Shown: positions 48,038 through 60,100 of the stretch, piece by piece
Numbering within the stretch: position 1 is the stretch's first letter
Layout of the letters: the number at the start of each line of letters is the position of its first letter
The notes under the pieces: generated by a model
The model's database searches: none
The model's input: only the letters and a program-made list of their open reading frames with translations
Told to the model about the DNA's origin: nothing
Source of the DNA: Lingula anatina
Lineage: Eukaryota; Brachiopoda; Lingulata; Lingulida; Lingulidae
Assembly (NCBI RefSeq): GCF_001039355.2
Contig: NW_019775857.1
Coordinates: 933,586 to 997,585 of the forward strand
DNA: 64,000 nt
Reading direction: 5' to 3'
Program-made: the position numbers and the translations under genes

Positions 48038-48690
48038 TATAAATAGGGAACCTTGTGGTAGATTCACACATTTTGTGCGTTCACAACCATGGATGAACCA
48101 CGCTTAGCACTGGGCCTAAGACGGGGCATGTGCTTATTGTCCAAGGGTATTGATACCAAAAACAGAGAGAGTGTCATGGCGAATTTGTTTGGCAATGTTG
48201 GAGGAGGGACTGTCGCACCAAGTTAAGGACAAATGCAATCAACGAGTAAGATCAAATTCGGGTGGCAAATATGAATGATATGCAACATAACCACCCTGAA
48301 GACAATGAAATGACAAGCCACATTAATGTAAGATGGGCGATGCACGCAGCTGCAACCCGGGACCCCATGCATCGGCAAGGTGGAGGGGACTGTCTGCCTG
48401 TGCCATCACTGGCGTCCGTCAGAACCTGCACAGAAAGGGTACGCCAGCATGCATTACCCACAGGGGATAAATGATGTGAGGATTGACAACCAGTGGGTTC
48501 AGACCTGGAACCGTGAGAAATTTGTGCTCCACCTGGACAACCAGTGGGGAGTTTGTGTTTGTGACGGCAGAAAATCTGAACATTTTGTGGCATTGCCAAA
48601 CAGAGTATATAGATGGGACTTTTCGTGTATGCCTGAGGCCCTATACGCAATTGCTGGTTATTGTTGGCAATTCTGTACCAGAGGCGGACC
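48038..48690 (+). pseudogene. FLYWCH zinc-finger / MULE-type transposase-like remnant 1, with TATA box
   Basis: TATAAATA (48038-48045) precedes ATG 48089 (MDEPRLALGLRRGMCLLSKG) by about 45 bp. In another frame follows a FLYWCH finger (YQKQRECHGEFVWQCWRRDC, RTKLRTN, then HNHPEDNEM). Further on are VRIDNQWVQTWNREKF and a MULE-like segment TAENLNILWHCQTEYIDGTF with its first catalytic Asp. At least three frame changes and stops occur. Proteins with this layout are common in invertebrates and derive from Mutator-like transposons. It breaks off before the SGNH unit at 48758. Confidence 0.72.
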
Positions 48691-48757
48691 CCTTAACTTC
48701 TAGAAATAAGTTTTCCACTTTCATTAGATTCACTGAATTTTTTATCTGAAATTAACC

Positions 48758-49255
48758 ATGGCTGTTCTCGTCATAGGTCACTCCTTTACTCACAGGCTTC
48801 GCTCATATCTTGACCAAGGACGGGACGATCGTACGGCGAAAGACTTCGGTTTCCCATTTCCACACACTGGCATGGGAAAGGTGGCCGTACAGTCCCTAAA
48901 CTGGACAGTTAGGACTTGGGTATGACTTGGGTATCCTTCACCATGTCCACCCAGAGTTGGTCATACTAGTTATTGGGTCGAATGACCTCTCTGATCGGAA
49001 TATTTCCCCCTTTGGTCTAAGTAAGGACATCGAGGATCCCATCCCGCTTTTAATGACCAGGTTGACAAACTTAACATTTTCCTTTCAGATCTGCCCCTTA
49101 CACATTCATTTATTTCGTTTTAGAAAAACATGGGTTTGCAGAATCCTACTCTACTGCACATCAAACAGGATGGGTTGCACCTTTCAGATGTCGGGCAATA
49201 CAAATTATACCGCAGTTTGAGTGGCACCATTATCAGGAAGGCTTCCTATGCACAT
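48758..49255 (+). pseudogene. SGNH/GDSL-hydrolase-like ORF, locus 3
   Basis: It starts MAVLVIGHSFTHRLRSYLDQ, in frame through TAKDFGFP, then shifts. Block III reads VILVIGSNDLSDRNISP and block V reads DGLHLSDVGQYKLYRSL across frames. It lacks the one-base insertion of locus 2, so that lesion is specific to locus 2. The conserved leader of the other units is absent; homology starts near the ATG, directly after a MULE remnant. Confidence 0.7.
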
Positions 49256-49885
49256 TACCTATGCTATTAAGAAGTTGACAAATACTCAGGGTGTTTCTGG
49301 CCCACTGTCCAGGGCATCGATTGCTAGAAAAACAGAAGACATGCCTTTAGATGAGATTGCAGAGGAGGTGAAACGTATAACAGGGGAAGACATGGACAAT
49401 ATTTTTATGATGGCAGGAAGCTGAAGTTGCAAGAGTCTTAAGAGAGAAGTCACTGTACGTAGAGAACAGACATTTGCTCACTGATTACCTAAGATACCTG
49501 AATAGCCATCTGCATGGTGTGGTTACAAGTAGTAGAAATACTAAGCTTATTAGAGCATTCCACAACATGAGGTCAGAAGTAAATGGCAAAAAGAACTTTA
49601 CCTCTTTTTGTTCTGAAATCAGTGCTACCAGTGTAAAGGACCCTTTGCTGTACCAAAGATTTTTGGATGTTGCATTGGAGAAAAATGTAATAGCTTAACA
49701 AAGGGTAGAAAAACCATTGACTGATGTGGTAAGAGAGAATCCTACTTCACTAAAAGTGAGGAGGAGGAAGAGACTCTTAGATATGTTTGTGGTTACATAC
49801 CTTTCAATCTGTACAAGAGATTTTCGAAGGGATCATCAGCATTACACAGAGATTGTACAATGATTATTCATTCTTAGAAAGCATC
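49256..49885 (+). pseudogene. Unrecognised transposon-derived coding remnant
   Basis: Three open pieces in the same strand: 49256-49420 (ARKTEDMPLDEIAEEVKRIT), 49420-49698 (LTDYLRYLNSHLHGVV, SVKDPLLYQRFLDVALEKNV) and a shifted piece near 49750-49870 (EEEETLRYVCGYIPFNLYKR). The composition is coding-like, but stops and shifts break it. I do not know the family; the last piece resembles segments of uncharacterised invertebrate transposon proteins. Confidence 0.4.
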
Positions 49886-51140
49886 TTCTAAGTCACAAAG
49901 TGATGGGTAGCTACAATAAATAGAGGGTGGTTGTTTGTAGTTCATGATATTGTGTTTCAGTTTTTTAAAGAGGTGGAAAATGCTGTACAGAGTTTTTTAA
50001 AATAAAGACTTGTTATTATGTTGTGAGGGAGAGGACATTGCATCCCTAATTTACCAAAAATTATTGCAAAATGCAACGGTACAGAAGTTCTGGTGTTCTT
50101 TGACCTCAAATTAGGAAAGTGACACTACTGGCTACTACTTATATAATCTGTTATAAAGAAGAATGTTGTACTCGGGGGCAACGCCTTGGGCAGAGCATGG
50201 AAGAAGCAAGTGCAGCTGATGAACCCGAAACCGATGTCCAGAAAAGGAGAAAAGACTTAAAGAAAATTATTACATGTTCAGACTCATGGCATCTCATAGA
50301 CAGACTTTGTTACTTTTTATATGCTCATAATCACCGATTAGTTGGATTACTTTCTTTACTTTACGACACCAGTTTCTTACTCATGCCATTATATCAAAAT
50401 GTGTTTACCAATTACTAAAACAGTAATGCAGGGTCCTGGGCATTTTTCAATGCATGATATTTGTACCCCAAAGAGAAACCATCTAGTTGTTACTTGTACA
50501 AATATCATAAAACATCTTGACATTTAAAAAATGTTTCCCTTTATTCAATTGAATTCTGTTGTGATATAAACATTTAGTTAAAGACCTCTGGCAAATTTAC
50601 CTCTGGCATTTAGTTAAAGACCTCTTGCAAATTCTTGATATTTAAATTCAACATTATTTAGATAAGATTGACATCTGAAGCTAAAAAAAGACTTAGTTGC
50701 ATGGGCATTATTTCTTGAACATTTCAATGGCAAGTCATTGTTGACTGAAAAACATTAGGAGATTAATTTCGCATGTAAGATACCATGCCAAGCTCTCCCT
50801 CTTGCCTAACCTTTTGTCACAAAAATAAATATTCTTATACAAAATTAAACTAACCCACCCCTTATCACAAAAAAGAATCTATTAAACTAATTAAAACTTT
50901 TTGATGCTTGCAGGGGGCACCTTCATCCAAGCTACTCCGCTTGTTATTCCAGTGACTTCATTTTCTGGAAGTTGTGACAATAAGATTTGCAGTTTTTCTA
51001 TATTAACACAATTACATAACCAATGTAAATTAAATATAATGTGCTTCAGGGAATTTTTTTTAGCATTTTGTGACACAGATTTATAGCAGCACTACCCTTT
51101 CTTTGACCCCCTGTAAATTTTTCCTTGTGGTAGTGCTCCT
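49886..51140. other. Unassigned DNA with one 37-bp-period direct repeat
   Basis: CATTTAGTTAAAGACCTCTG at 50571 recurs at 50608 with one change. A frame at 50119-50418 is open but shows no family pattern. Confidence 0.4.
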
Positions 51141-51148
51141 GTCTTGAA

Positions 51149-51617
51149 GCGGGTGCAAAAGGGGGAAAAGTCTTGTTTGTGGACGGTTTCGGGTACCAGA
51201 AACATAAGACGAGTGGTGGGAACATTTTGTGGCGGTGCTGGAGACCAACATGCAGAGCCAGAATCTGGACCAATGTTTCTGATGATCCCAAAGATATCCT
51301 CATGGTAAACCCAAATGAACCAGTACATAACCATCCAGATGACTCCTTGACCACACAAGTCATCAATGTCCACAGACAGATGCAGGAGGCAAGTGTGTAA
51401 GACAGTGCATATGAGGAGAATATACCCATCTGTGGTGGCAAGGACCCAGTGCCAGTGTGTTTGGGATGTGCTACAATTTAGATCAGTAAAATCATTCATT
51501 GAGCACATAAGGCAGGGTGCACTGCCATCTTTACCTCAGTTTATCAATGAGGTGGATGTCAATGGGCAGTGGGCCCAAGTTCATTGGGCAGAAATAGTAT
51601 ACCTTATCAGGAGCTAA
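51149..51617 (+). pseudogene. FLYWCH zinc-finger / MULE-type remnant 2
   Basis: The frame 51173-51400 reads VDGFGYQKHKTSGGNILWRC, WRPTCRARIW and NEPVHNHPDDSLTTQVINVH, a complete FLYWCH finger (aromatic, W-x-C, C, HxH). It is followed after stops and a frame change by HIRQGALPSLPQFINEVDVN and GQWAQVHW, which parallels the VRIDNQWVQTW segment of remnant 1. No MULE catalytic core is visible. It is a second, diverged copy of the same type of protein, 3 kb away in the same orientation. Confidence 0.72.
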
Positions 51618-52587
51618 TGTAGATAAATATTTCAATTATTTGACAGAATGTCTGAAGGAAATCGGAAAAAAGTCTGTGCTCAGTGACAGGACATTACATC
51701 GACATGCTGAGATACCTGCCCAGCAAATTCTTTCTTGTCTTCATGATGAATCATCCAGTGATGATAACACCGACATCATGCCAGTAGAGCAACTCATTGA
51801 ACATGAGAATATATTGTCAACAGCAGATCATGGTATAGGATTCAGCCAAGATGTTTTTTTATGAAGAATCTGTTTTTTTCACATGGCAGTGCTCAGGGAA
51901 ATATGGATATCATGACCAGTGACACTTCAGATGGTGAAGAAGATGGAGATTTTACTAAGAAACTGAGGGACTGGGTGCAGAACAGATTATTTATAATGTT
52001 AATTCACTGACACATTTGGCTTCACATTCTCAAATGTATGGAATTTAACATAATTTTTTCAAGTTTCCCTTTTGAAACTATCTACAGACTATTAAGCAAC
52101 TTGTTCAAAAACCAAAATTGCCACTCCAACAAGTGATATGTCTTGCAGAAAGGGAACATGTAAAAAAAATTAAATTTTCGCAGACATTTTGTAAAAAAGA
52201 ACATCACAGAGGAGCAGTCCCAGAAGAATATCATCAATGCAAATAATACAAAGATCTTCATATGGAAAAAATTCTATCAGTAAAGCAACAGGATAACGCT
52301 ATTTATGTTGGACAAACACCTCTTATAAAAAAATAAGATCACTTTTAATCGAGAACAGAGACTGATATGTCAACCATTTATGACCAAAGAAAATTTTATG
52401 TATCCAGTGGAATCAAGTAGACTTCACATATGGTCTGTGAATGATCCAAGTGACCAATTAGTGAGTCCAGAAAAGAAAATCAAATTAAGTTCTATTACCA
52501 TTTAAAAAAAAAATTATTACTCTACAGCCTTCTGTGATACACTGGCAATAAAAACGATTAACTTATATAACATTTGTATCATCACAG
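51618..52587. other. Unassigned DNA between FLYWCH remnant and two-exon fragment
   Basis: An open piece at 51634-51864 reads LTECLKEIGKKSVLSDRTLH and may be the continuation of the same unknown protein. Nothing else is recognisable. Confidence 0.35.
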
Positions 52588-53024
52588 GGAATACATGTTA
52601 CACTCACAGTTCAGCGTCGTCTATTTCCCCGGAAGAAAATTCAGTTGCAGTGGCCCCTGAAGGATGGGTCAAAGGTGACAAGTGCCTTTGGCTCCCCAAG
52701 TCAGTGATGAGAGGAGGAAGAGTGATAGAAGAGTGCATTCAACCAGATTCTGATTGGGATGTGCAAGACTGCCAAGTGTTGGAGTCAACTGGTAAGTGTG
52801 TGGAACCAACTAAATAAACATTATCAATATATTTGGAATATAAGAAATGAAAATTTGTGCAACATTTGGCCTGTGGCAAATTCTACAGCAAATGTTAACT
52901 AGGCTTATTTTTAGGTGACTACATAAAGGCAATGGAAAAGTGCACAAAAGTTGTAAAATCACTGAACAAAAATGTTTTTGATATTGACCTGAATACAACA
53001 GACACTGAAGCTAAGAGGAGATGA
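52588..53024 (+). CDS. Two-exon fragment resembling the N-terminal module of DUF4806-type proteins
   Basis: Exon 52588-52791 (acceptor ATCACAG, donor GTAAGT) reads SPEENSVAVAPEGWVKGDKC, LWLPKSVMRGGRVIEECI and DSDWDVQDCQVLEST. It joins in phase 1 to exon 52915-53024 (GDYIKAMEKCTKVVKSLN...KRR, TGA). The W-x(n)-KCLWLP, DWDVQDCQVL and DYIKAMEK pattern resembles the short module often found at the start of uncharacterised invertebrate DUF4806 proteins. Both junctions are good and there are no internal stops, so it may be transcribed. No start codon exon is identified. Confidence 0.45.
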
Positions 53025-53319
53025 GGAACATTATATCATCTTATTACCTGTAAATTGTGTTAACTTTCTGACATACCTCATTCATCATTAAGTGCCTTAT
53101 ATTAATTGCAATTGTCTTACTCAATGCATGTTCATCAAAATATAAAATTTCCATTTTCCATATCTTTGTTTATGATCATAGTTGCATCACTGACACTCTG
53201 AATTTATAATCATAATTATTATAGTAATATATCCATTGTATAAAATGCTCTTTTGCAAAAAAGGAGACACCTGCCACCCAGACTAGCAGAAGAGGAAAAT
53301 TGGAACCTGTGGTACAGAC

Positions 53320-54341
53320 AAAGTCAAACGTTGTTTTATGACGACGGTCTATAACCTAATTCTGATGGGATTCACTGCTATGTATTTTGGCCATGACTGT
53401 ACAAACCACAGATTCAATGCCACATATAAACTCACATGAAGCAGCGGATTCACAGTAACTAGGTCAAGACATCTAGTCCAATCAGGATAAACTAAGTCTC
53501 GCATTTCCACAAGGTATGCACCACCGCGTCTAAGGAAGTGAGTGATAGTAATCTTCCTCACTCTGCTCTCATGCACAATAGTCGCTAGTGAACGAACAAC
53601 GAATTACATTACATTAGATTACGACACTGTACAATTTTTGATTGCCGGATCCTTACACTCGAAGATACTCAGTTCCAGAAGTAGACCTCCTAGCTAACAA
53701 GTAATTTTTTTCTTTTTCAACCTATTTGTGAGCTTTCTAACTTACGTTCACCATGACAGTTCTAGTCATTGGACATTCCTTTGTTCACAGGCTTCATTCA
53801 TTTCTCGACCAAGGTTGGGACGTTCAAACAGTGAAAGATTTTGGATTCCCCAATTCCGTGCACTGGCATGGGATAGGCGGCTAGACGGTCCCTAAAACTA
53901 GTCATGTACAATTTGGGGATCCTTCGCTGGGTCTGCCCGGACTTGGTTGTACTTATTATTGGGTCCAACGAACTTTTTGACCATAATATTTCCCCCTCTA
54001 ACCTATGTAAGGAAATAGAAGATTTAGGCTGTCATTTTAATGACGAATTCGGCATTTCACGTGGTGGTGAGTTAAGTTCACCACAAACTGCGTCCTCCCC
54101 ATCCTTCTTTTAACGATCAAGTTGACCAGCTCAACATTTTTCTTGCATATAAGGCCTTAAAAAACCTATTCATTTCCTTTTGGAAGAAAATAGGTCTGCA
54201 GAAAATGACCCGGCTCCACATCAAACTAGACGGTGTGCATCTTTCGGATGTGGGGCAGTAAAAACTATATCGTAGTTTGTGGGGTGCCATTATCAGGAAG
54301 GCCTTCCGGCTTGGCATTAAGCTATCTTAATCTCTTCCAGA
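53320..54341 (+). mobile_element. SGNH-hydrolase mobile unit, locus 4
   Basis: It begins GTCAAACGTTGTTTTAT like locus 2 and follows the same leader with deletions. It carries the ORF at 53753-54330 and loses homology right after the stop (AATCTCTTCCA). It is about 1.02 kb long. This gives independent 5' and 3' limits for the unit, at least for the portion copied here. Confidence 0.65.
53753..54330 (+). pseudogene. SGNH/GDSL-hydrolase-like ORF, locus 4
   Basis: It starts MTVLVIGHSFVHRLHSFLDQ and stays in frame through VKDFGFPNSVHWHGIGG, then a TAG and frame changes. Block III is YWVQRTF-like in frame 1 but LIIGSNELFDHNISPSN in frame 3. Block V reads LHIKLDGVHLSDVGQ, then a stop, then KLYRSLWGAIIRKAF. 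It keeps the central segment (HPSFNDQVDQLNIFL-like) that locus 2 has lost, so it is the most complete copy in length. Confidence 0.7.
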
Positions 54342-54966
54342 TGACCAGAAGTTATCTCTAATCAGGAAGATTGTTGTTAAAGGGCAATTTCTTTCTATTA
54401 AATTGCAGTAGACTGTTTCATTTGACGTAGGTCCATCACCTGACAACTCTGGGAGGGACAGGACAAGAAAACAATTAACAGGATGATGGAAGCTCTGATG
54501 TAATCACCTATGGCTACACAATTCAACTGGAAAGGTCGTGCAAGAGGATATGGCAACAAGGAAAAACACGGTTTGTGCAAAACCAATATTGCAAGAGTCA
54601 TGATTGGTAAGTAAATGTCTGCTGCCAAGTCAAAATTATGTTTCATAATATAATATTTTTCCCACTCTATCACCTCTGAAGCCTTAATTTGATTGTAATA
54701 TCTCTGAAATATATTAAAAAATGTTATAACTGAACATTGTAGACAATATTGTAGACAATATTAAAAAATGTTATAACTGAACATTGTAGACAATATGGGG
54801 GCAGCTGGATGTACAACAGCTCACTGGGTCCAAGACTTACAGAAAAACAAGTACAAAATGTTTGCAGGGCAAGTGAAAATGGATCCATACTTGCCCACCA
54901 GGGAAGTGAATCTAAAATTGAATTTTGAGGCCTGAAAACAGGTAACTAACAAAGTTATGCTGCATG
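54342..54966. other. Unassigned DNA with a 47-bp-period tandem duplication
   Basis: AAAAAATGTTATAACTGAAC plus the bases through GACAATAT occurs at 54716 and again from 54763. A short frame 54795-54935 is open but unrecognised. Confidence 0.45.
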
Positions 54967-56330
54967 CAGGGTTCTGCCAAGGGCGCGACATTGTCGCCCA
55001 AAAACTGAAAATGTCGCCAAAAAATTCCTAGAGATGCGCCGTCAGGCACACTCGTAAAAGGGAACTGAATTTTTCTATAACTGGCGGGTGCGTAATAAGA
55101 GCAATTTGATTGGCTGAGTGCTGGGTGCCGGATCCAATCAGATTTCCGCTTACTGTTTTATCTTATAATCATGGCTGGATGTAATCGCAAACAAAAATCC
55201 AAAACTATTAAGTTTTTTTTCCCCCCAAGTTCCTCAGCAAAAGTGTCCAAGAAGTTCAGCGAGAATGTATCATCTGAAGATTCAGGAATGCCCTCGCCAT
55301 CAACATCAGGCAGTGACGCTGAAGTGCCTGAAACTGTCGAGTCCCCACCCACACCACGTGAGAATAGTGAGTCCGACACTGACAAAGAAACTGTTTCGAA
55401 ATCAAAATCAACTGCTAAAGCCCCGAATCAGTTGTCAGATCGACATTTCCAAGACAGTTGGTTGTTAGAATTTCGCTGGTTAGTGTACGATAAGGAGTCT
55501 GATTTCATGAGTTGTAGGTTATGTATCAAACGTTCAAAGAAAAACAACATGACCACGGGTAAGTGTAGAAATTGAAAGAAAACTACTTTGTACAGACATG
55601 CAAAAATATCTGATCACAAAGAGTCTGTTGTTGCCGAGTCAATGGCTGGTGCCTTGGTAAAAAACATTTCAAATATCTGGAGTTAAAAGGAAGCTGCTAT
55701 TATCTATGCACTAAAAGCTGCATTTTGGCTAGCTAAGGAAGATCTTGCCGTCAGTAAGTTTGAGAGCCTTGTTAACTTTTTAATGGACATGAAGTGCCCT
55801 GACATTGAGAATCTGAAATGTAGAGAAAATGTTTCATACACATCAGACAAAGCTGCTGAAGAATTTCTTCATTCCCTTGCCCATACTGCATGCCTGAATG
55901 TGAATAAATTGATCAGTAAGTCCCCCTATGTTAGTTACTGTGTGATGAAACTACAGATGTGGCTGTTAACAAGAAATTGAGTGTGTACTGCAGAGTTATA
56001 AACCCAGATACACTTAAGCCCTCCACCCACTGTGTGTGTAATGTTGCAGTTGACAGTGGGAAAGGTAAAGCTATTTACATATATGTTCAGCAGTTTAAAG
56101 TTTAAAAGTTAAATTTGGCAGACAATTTAGTTTCATTGACACTATCAAGCATTCTGAGGTACAGAAACACCAGTTTAATACAGATTCATTGGATTGAAGA
56201 GGCAGACTTATTTCAGTTAAGGTGAGAATAGTAATTTTATCGTTTGGCCCCCTCTTTTTGAAAATGTCCCCCTTTTTTCAGGTCCAATGTGCCATTTGGC
56301 CCCCAAATTTTGATTCCTGGGCAGATCACT
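54967..56330 (+). mobile_element. hAT transposon with terminal inverted repeats and 8-bp target duplication, internally deleted
   Basis: The left end CAGGGTTCTGCCAAGG is mirrored by CCTGGGCAGATCACTG at 56317-56332 (13 of 16 inverted matches). GCTGCATG directly flanks both sides (54959-54966 and 56331-56338), the 8-bp duplication expected of hAT insertion; the terminal G is shared between repeat and duplication. The interior holds a broken hAT transposase start and first catalytic motif, but not the rest of a usual 600-residue protein. Confidence 0.85.
55171..56100 (+). pseudogene. hAT transposase with TTF-type zinc finger (ZMYM/ZNF862-like), truncated
   Basis: ATG 55171 gives a Ser/Pro-rich acidic N-terminus (FFPPSSSAKVSKKF). 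A TTF-type finger follows: SWLLEFRWLVYDKESDFMSC, RLCIKRSKKNNMT, then after a TGA LYRHAKISDHKESV. Helical sequence runs to ISKSPYVS. A frame change then gives DETTDVAVNKKLSVYCRVIN, which contains the DETTD motif with the first catalytic Asp of hAT transposases. Two stops and at least one frameshift are present, and the dimerisation/catalytic C-terminus is absent. It cannot be active. Confidence 0.8.
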
Positions 56331-56339
56331 GCTGCATGT

Positions 56340-57119
56340 ATTAAAATGTAGCAGACCCCTTGAAGACTGGATATTGTGTCAACATAATCCTCCACTCTAG
56401 GGGTAGGGGGCAAATATAATTTTGTTCTGTATCAGAACCACCTTTTGATGAGAAGCAAAACATTATACTTTGTTTACCACTTTCTAATTTGAATAATTTA
56501 CACATAATGATGCAGACATACAGCAGGCAGAACCATGGGGTCAAATAACAAGAAAGAGAGGGATTTATGAGTGCAACATACAAAAGTGTGCAATCCCTCT
56601 ACCCAAGATATATATTGAAGAAATGAATATTTGTATACATATTGGCCTAGTTGTGAATCATGTCATGACAAGGGCAATAATCGAATCTAGTAAGGTTGTA
56701 AAAGAAACTATTTATATGAAGAGATTGTGTGAATTCTAGCAACCTGGAATCTACAATGCTGTTCTCAAAATAATGAGAAACAAACAACTATTTTACCTAA
56801 CAGAATCAATATCATATATGCCATATGTAATGGCTAAATTTTAATCTCTTAATGTTTAATGGTAGCTTTTCACAAGTTGTAGGTATCAATTAATTCAACT
56901 TTGTCACATAGTGCAGAGAGTCACGTCTTCATGCATATCCATGTATTTGTATATACACCATAACCAATAAAATATACAAGAATGTTCAGATAATGATCCA
57001 ATTAGTAGTTACAACATAGCATGCAGTATGATATACAATAATTGCACTTTACAGGAATGTTGCTGTATTTCAAAGCCCACCTATTGTACAACTTTGAAGA
57101 TGGTTACTAGGAATCATCA
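56340..57119. other. Intergenic DNA and DIS3L 3' UTR
   Basis: No coding pattern. The stretch next to 57120 is the likely 3' UTR of the minus-strand DIS3L gene. Confidence 0.45.
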
Positions 57120-60100
57120 TCATGTGTCGAGCTTCAATGAATCTTCCTTGAAGGAGAGCAGTAGGTGATACAGGCTGTGGTCAGAGGGAGTCTGTCCATA
57201 CTGAGCTCTGAGTTGCTGGAAGTTAGGTCCTAATTCACCCACATCACTTTCTGCTGAATCTGGAGCTGCTTCTTGAACATCCTGGAGCAGAGAAAACAAA
57301 AACAATTTGGTGATGCACATGTAAAATAAGGCAGGCTTAATTAGAGGATGTTATTCAGTAATAAAAACTGTAACTAGAAGTTCTTGATGCTCAAAAGAAA
57401 ACGGTGTCTGCACCCATACACTTGATTTAAATAACACACAGATGTTATAATAAATCAGATAAACAGCTTTATTCTTTATTCTTTCATCACATATACTGAA
57501 AGATTCTAAGTACTGGGTATTGGTTGTTTACTATTAATTTTCTATTAAATTATAAGTACATGAATTTGATAATTACAATAACTTGTTAACTTTAGAAATA
57601 ACCTTTATCATATCTGTCCTCTTTACAATAGCCTCTCCCTCTGCAGTCTCTGTGATAAGTGGACAGTTGTTGACCAGGTCAAACTTCACTGAGCTGGCAT
57701 GAGCATGGGAGGTTTGAACACTGATACACACCTGTATTTGCAAATCAGAGAAAGCATGCAGATACATAATTGTTGATTATAAAGATAACCAGGATATAGT
57801 CATACTGTAACCTTAAACAGTAGGTCACAATGTGTTAATAACAACCACTGTTAAGAAAGGTGTTTCTGTTCCTTTTTTTTAAAGTTGTTCTCTGTGGTTA
57901 TTGACTAATTACATATTTCTGTCACTATAGCACTATAGAGTAATAGGGAACTAGTAATGATATATAACAATTTCATATTCAGCTGTGCTAAGATTCATCT
58001 CTTCTGATTCCCCATTACTATAATAGTATTATCCATGTAAAATTACATACAAAGCAGCAAAGCTGTCAAATGTACAGACAAAAAATAATGTTGCACAGAA
58101 TGGGGCTATTTTGCCAATTTTGATGCAATAATGCATTATGCTTAACAGCAAAGTCATCAGCAAATTTTAATTATGCACAAAAGGGAACAAAGATGTCAGA
58201 AATATGTAACTAGCATAAGGCTTCAGTATATTTACATAACAATGAATCGTAAACAAAAATAATTGAACCCCCATACTCTAAATCCCAGTAGCTTTCACAC
58301 TATCAATATAAAAACCTTACTGTGATATGACTGAGAAGCTTGTATGACTGAGTTCCCAGGCAGCTGTTTACCAGAACCTGATATTCTGATCTGGTCAAGT
58401 TCCCTGATGTCCATTCTAACTGTCCCTCACTGGACACATGAGCCACTAGTCCTTCTTTATTCTTTAGGTACACAGGACCCCTCATTCCATATCTGATTAG
58501 GACACCAAATTTATTTGAAAGCATACTATTACCTTATAACAATCTGCCTTGGAAAGATAACACCCAAAGACTTAAAATGACTAATTTATAAAAACTTAAT
58601 AATCTTTTGGAAAATCATGTTGATAACTGAACATTTTGTATTAAAAATGGATTACAATAAAAAAATTTTACATCATAAAGAGGGACAAATCTTGTGATTC
58701 AAGATTGTATGAAGGAATAATTTTATGCAATAATTAACACTCATGGAGCTAGTTAAAAGATAACTCACTTTGGCACAAACACCATAACTCCATTAGCTCT
58801 AAGCTGAAATATCACAGCATCTGCTATACAGTAAGAGTCTTTTTCCGGGCGGTTCTTGAAATAGAGAGCTTGGAACAGTTCTTGAGACTCCCGCTCAGCA
58901 TATTGAGCAGCCTGAAGAAAAAACAGTAAGTCTAAAAAACAATCCTGAAGGTCTGACCTAACATCCAGTCATAAGAAATAGAACTTAAAAGCTGGGGAAG
59001 CAAAGGAAGAGAGTTTAGACTAATACAACACAGAGGCTAGAGAAGAGAGAGAAAATGATGAACTAGACATTAAATGAAATAAATTAAATAAAGGTAAATT
59101 ATATCTGAATCAGATAAAAACATACTCTGTGCTTATCATTGATGTGATGGGCCAGTTCTTCTAAATCTTTGTTGCTCATCAAACAACTTGCATCTTCTTG
59201 TCCAAGAGCAGCAAGCAGTGTTCTATGGACCTGAAATGAGGGAAAAATTTAAAGCACATCCAAAATGCTAATAAACACATTGTGTTCACATATTTTGAAC
59301 CTTTATTTGCTCAATAACCATCAACTTGACTTAATGATGTAAATATCGCTCATTTTAAAGGGACATATCTTTCAATTCAGTAACATAAGACCCATGATAA
59401 AAATGGCTCAACTAAAAACCATTTATACTTACCAAGATATCTGCATACCTTCTAATGGGTGAAGTAAAGTGAGTGTATTTGTCAAGTGCCAGACCATAAT
59501 GGAAAAACTGGTCCCTGGGCAGAGAACCAGTGGAGAAATACTGAGCATTGGACATGGCTTGAGTAGCCAAGGTACGCAGAAGCTGAAAGAAAGCAAATGC
59601 ATGTAATTATATTCTTTTTTATCATTTTTAAAATAAAATAACTTATTTGTAGAGATTTAAACCACCTTCGCAGATTTTCCAAATGAGTTTTTTAAATTGA
59701 ATTAATAAGCTATTTTAAATATTTTTTAAACTTGAACCTATTATCTAAAGAATTGTCCATATAAAAATTCAGAAATTATCAGTCAGCAGAAGTGTAGCAG
59801 AATCTTTGTAATACTTGTAAAAAATGGCATAAAGATTACATTTCAAGTTTCCTTTTTTTTTATGCCCATCCAAATAACATGTCAGAGTAGGCCACATGAT
59901 GTGATGCCTACACATTACACTTACATGGCATAATTTCTTTGCAACACCAATCTGCTCACCTTATTCACAGATGGATCCTGAGGATCCACACACTTATCTA
60001 AAGATTCTGCAAGAGCTTTATTACTGTGTGTTTGGACATCAAATCCCTTGGCCTTGGCACAATTCACCAGATTCTCAAAGTCCTCTTGTCTGGGGAGAGG

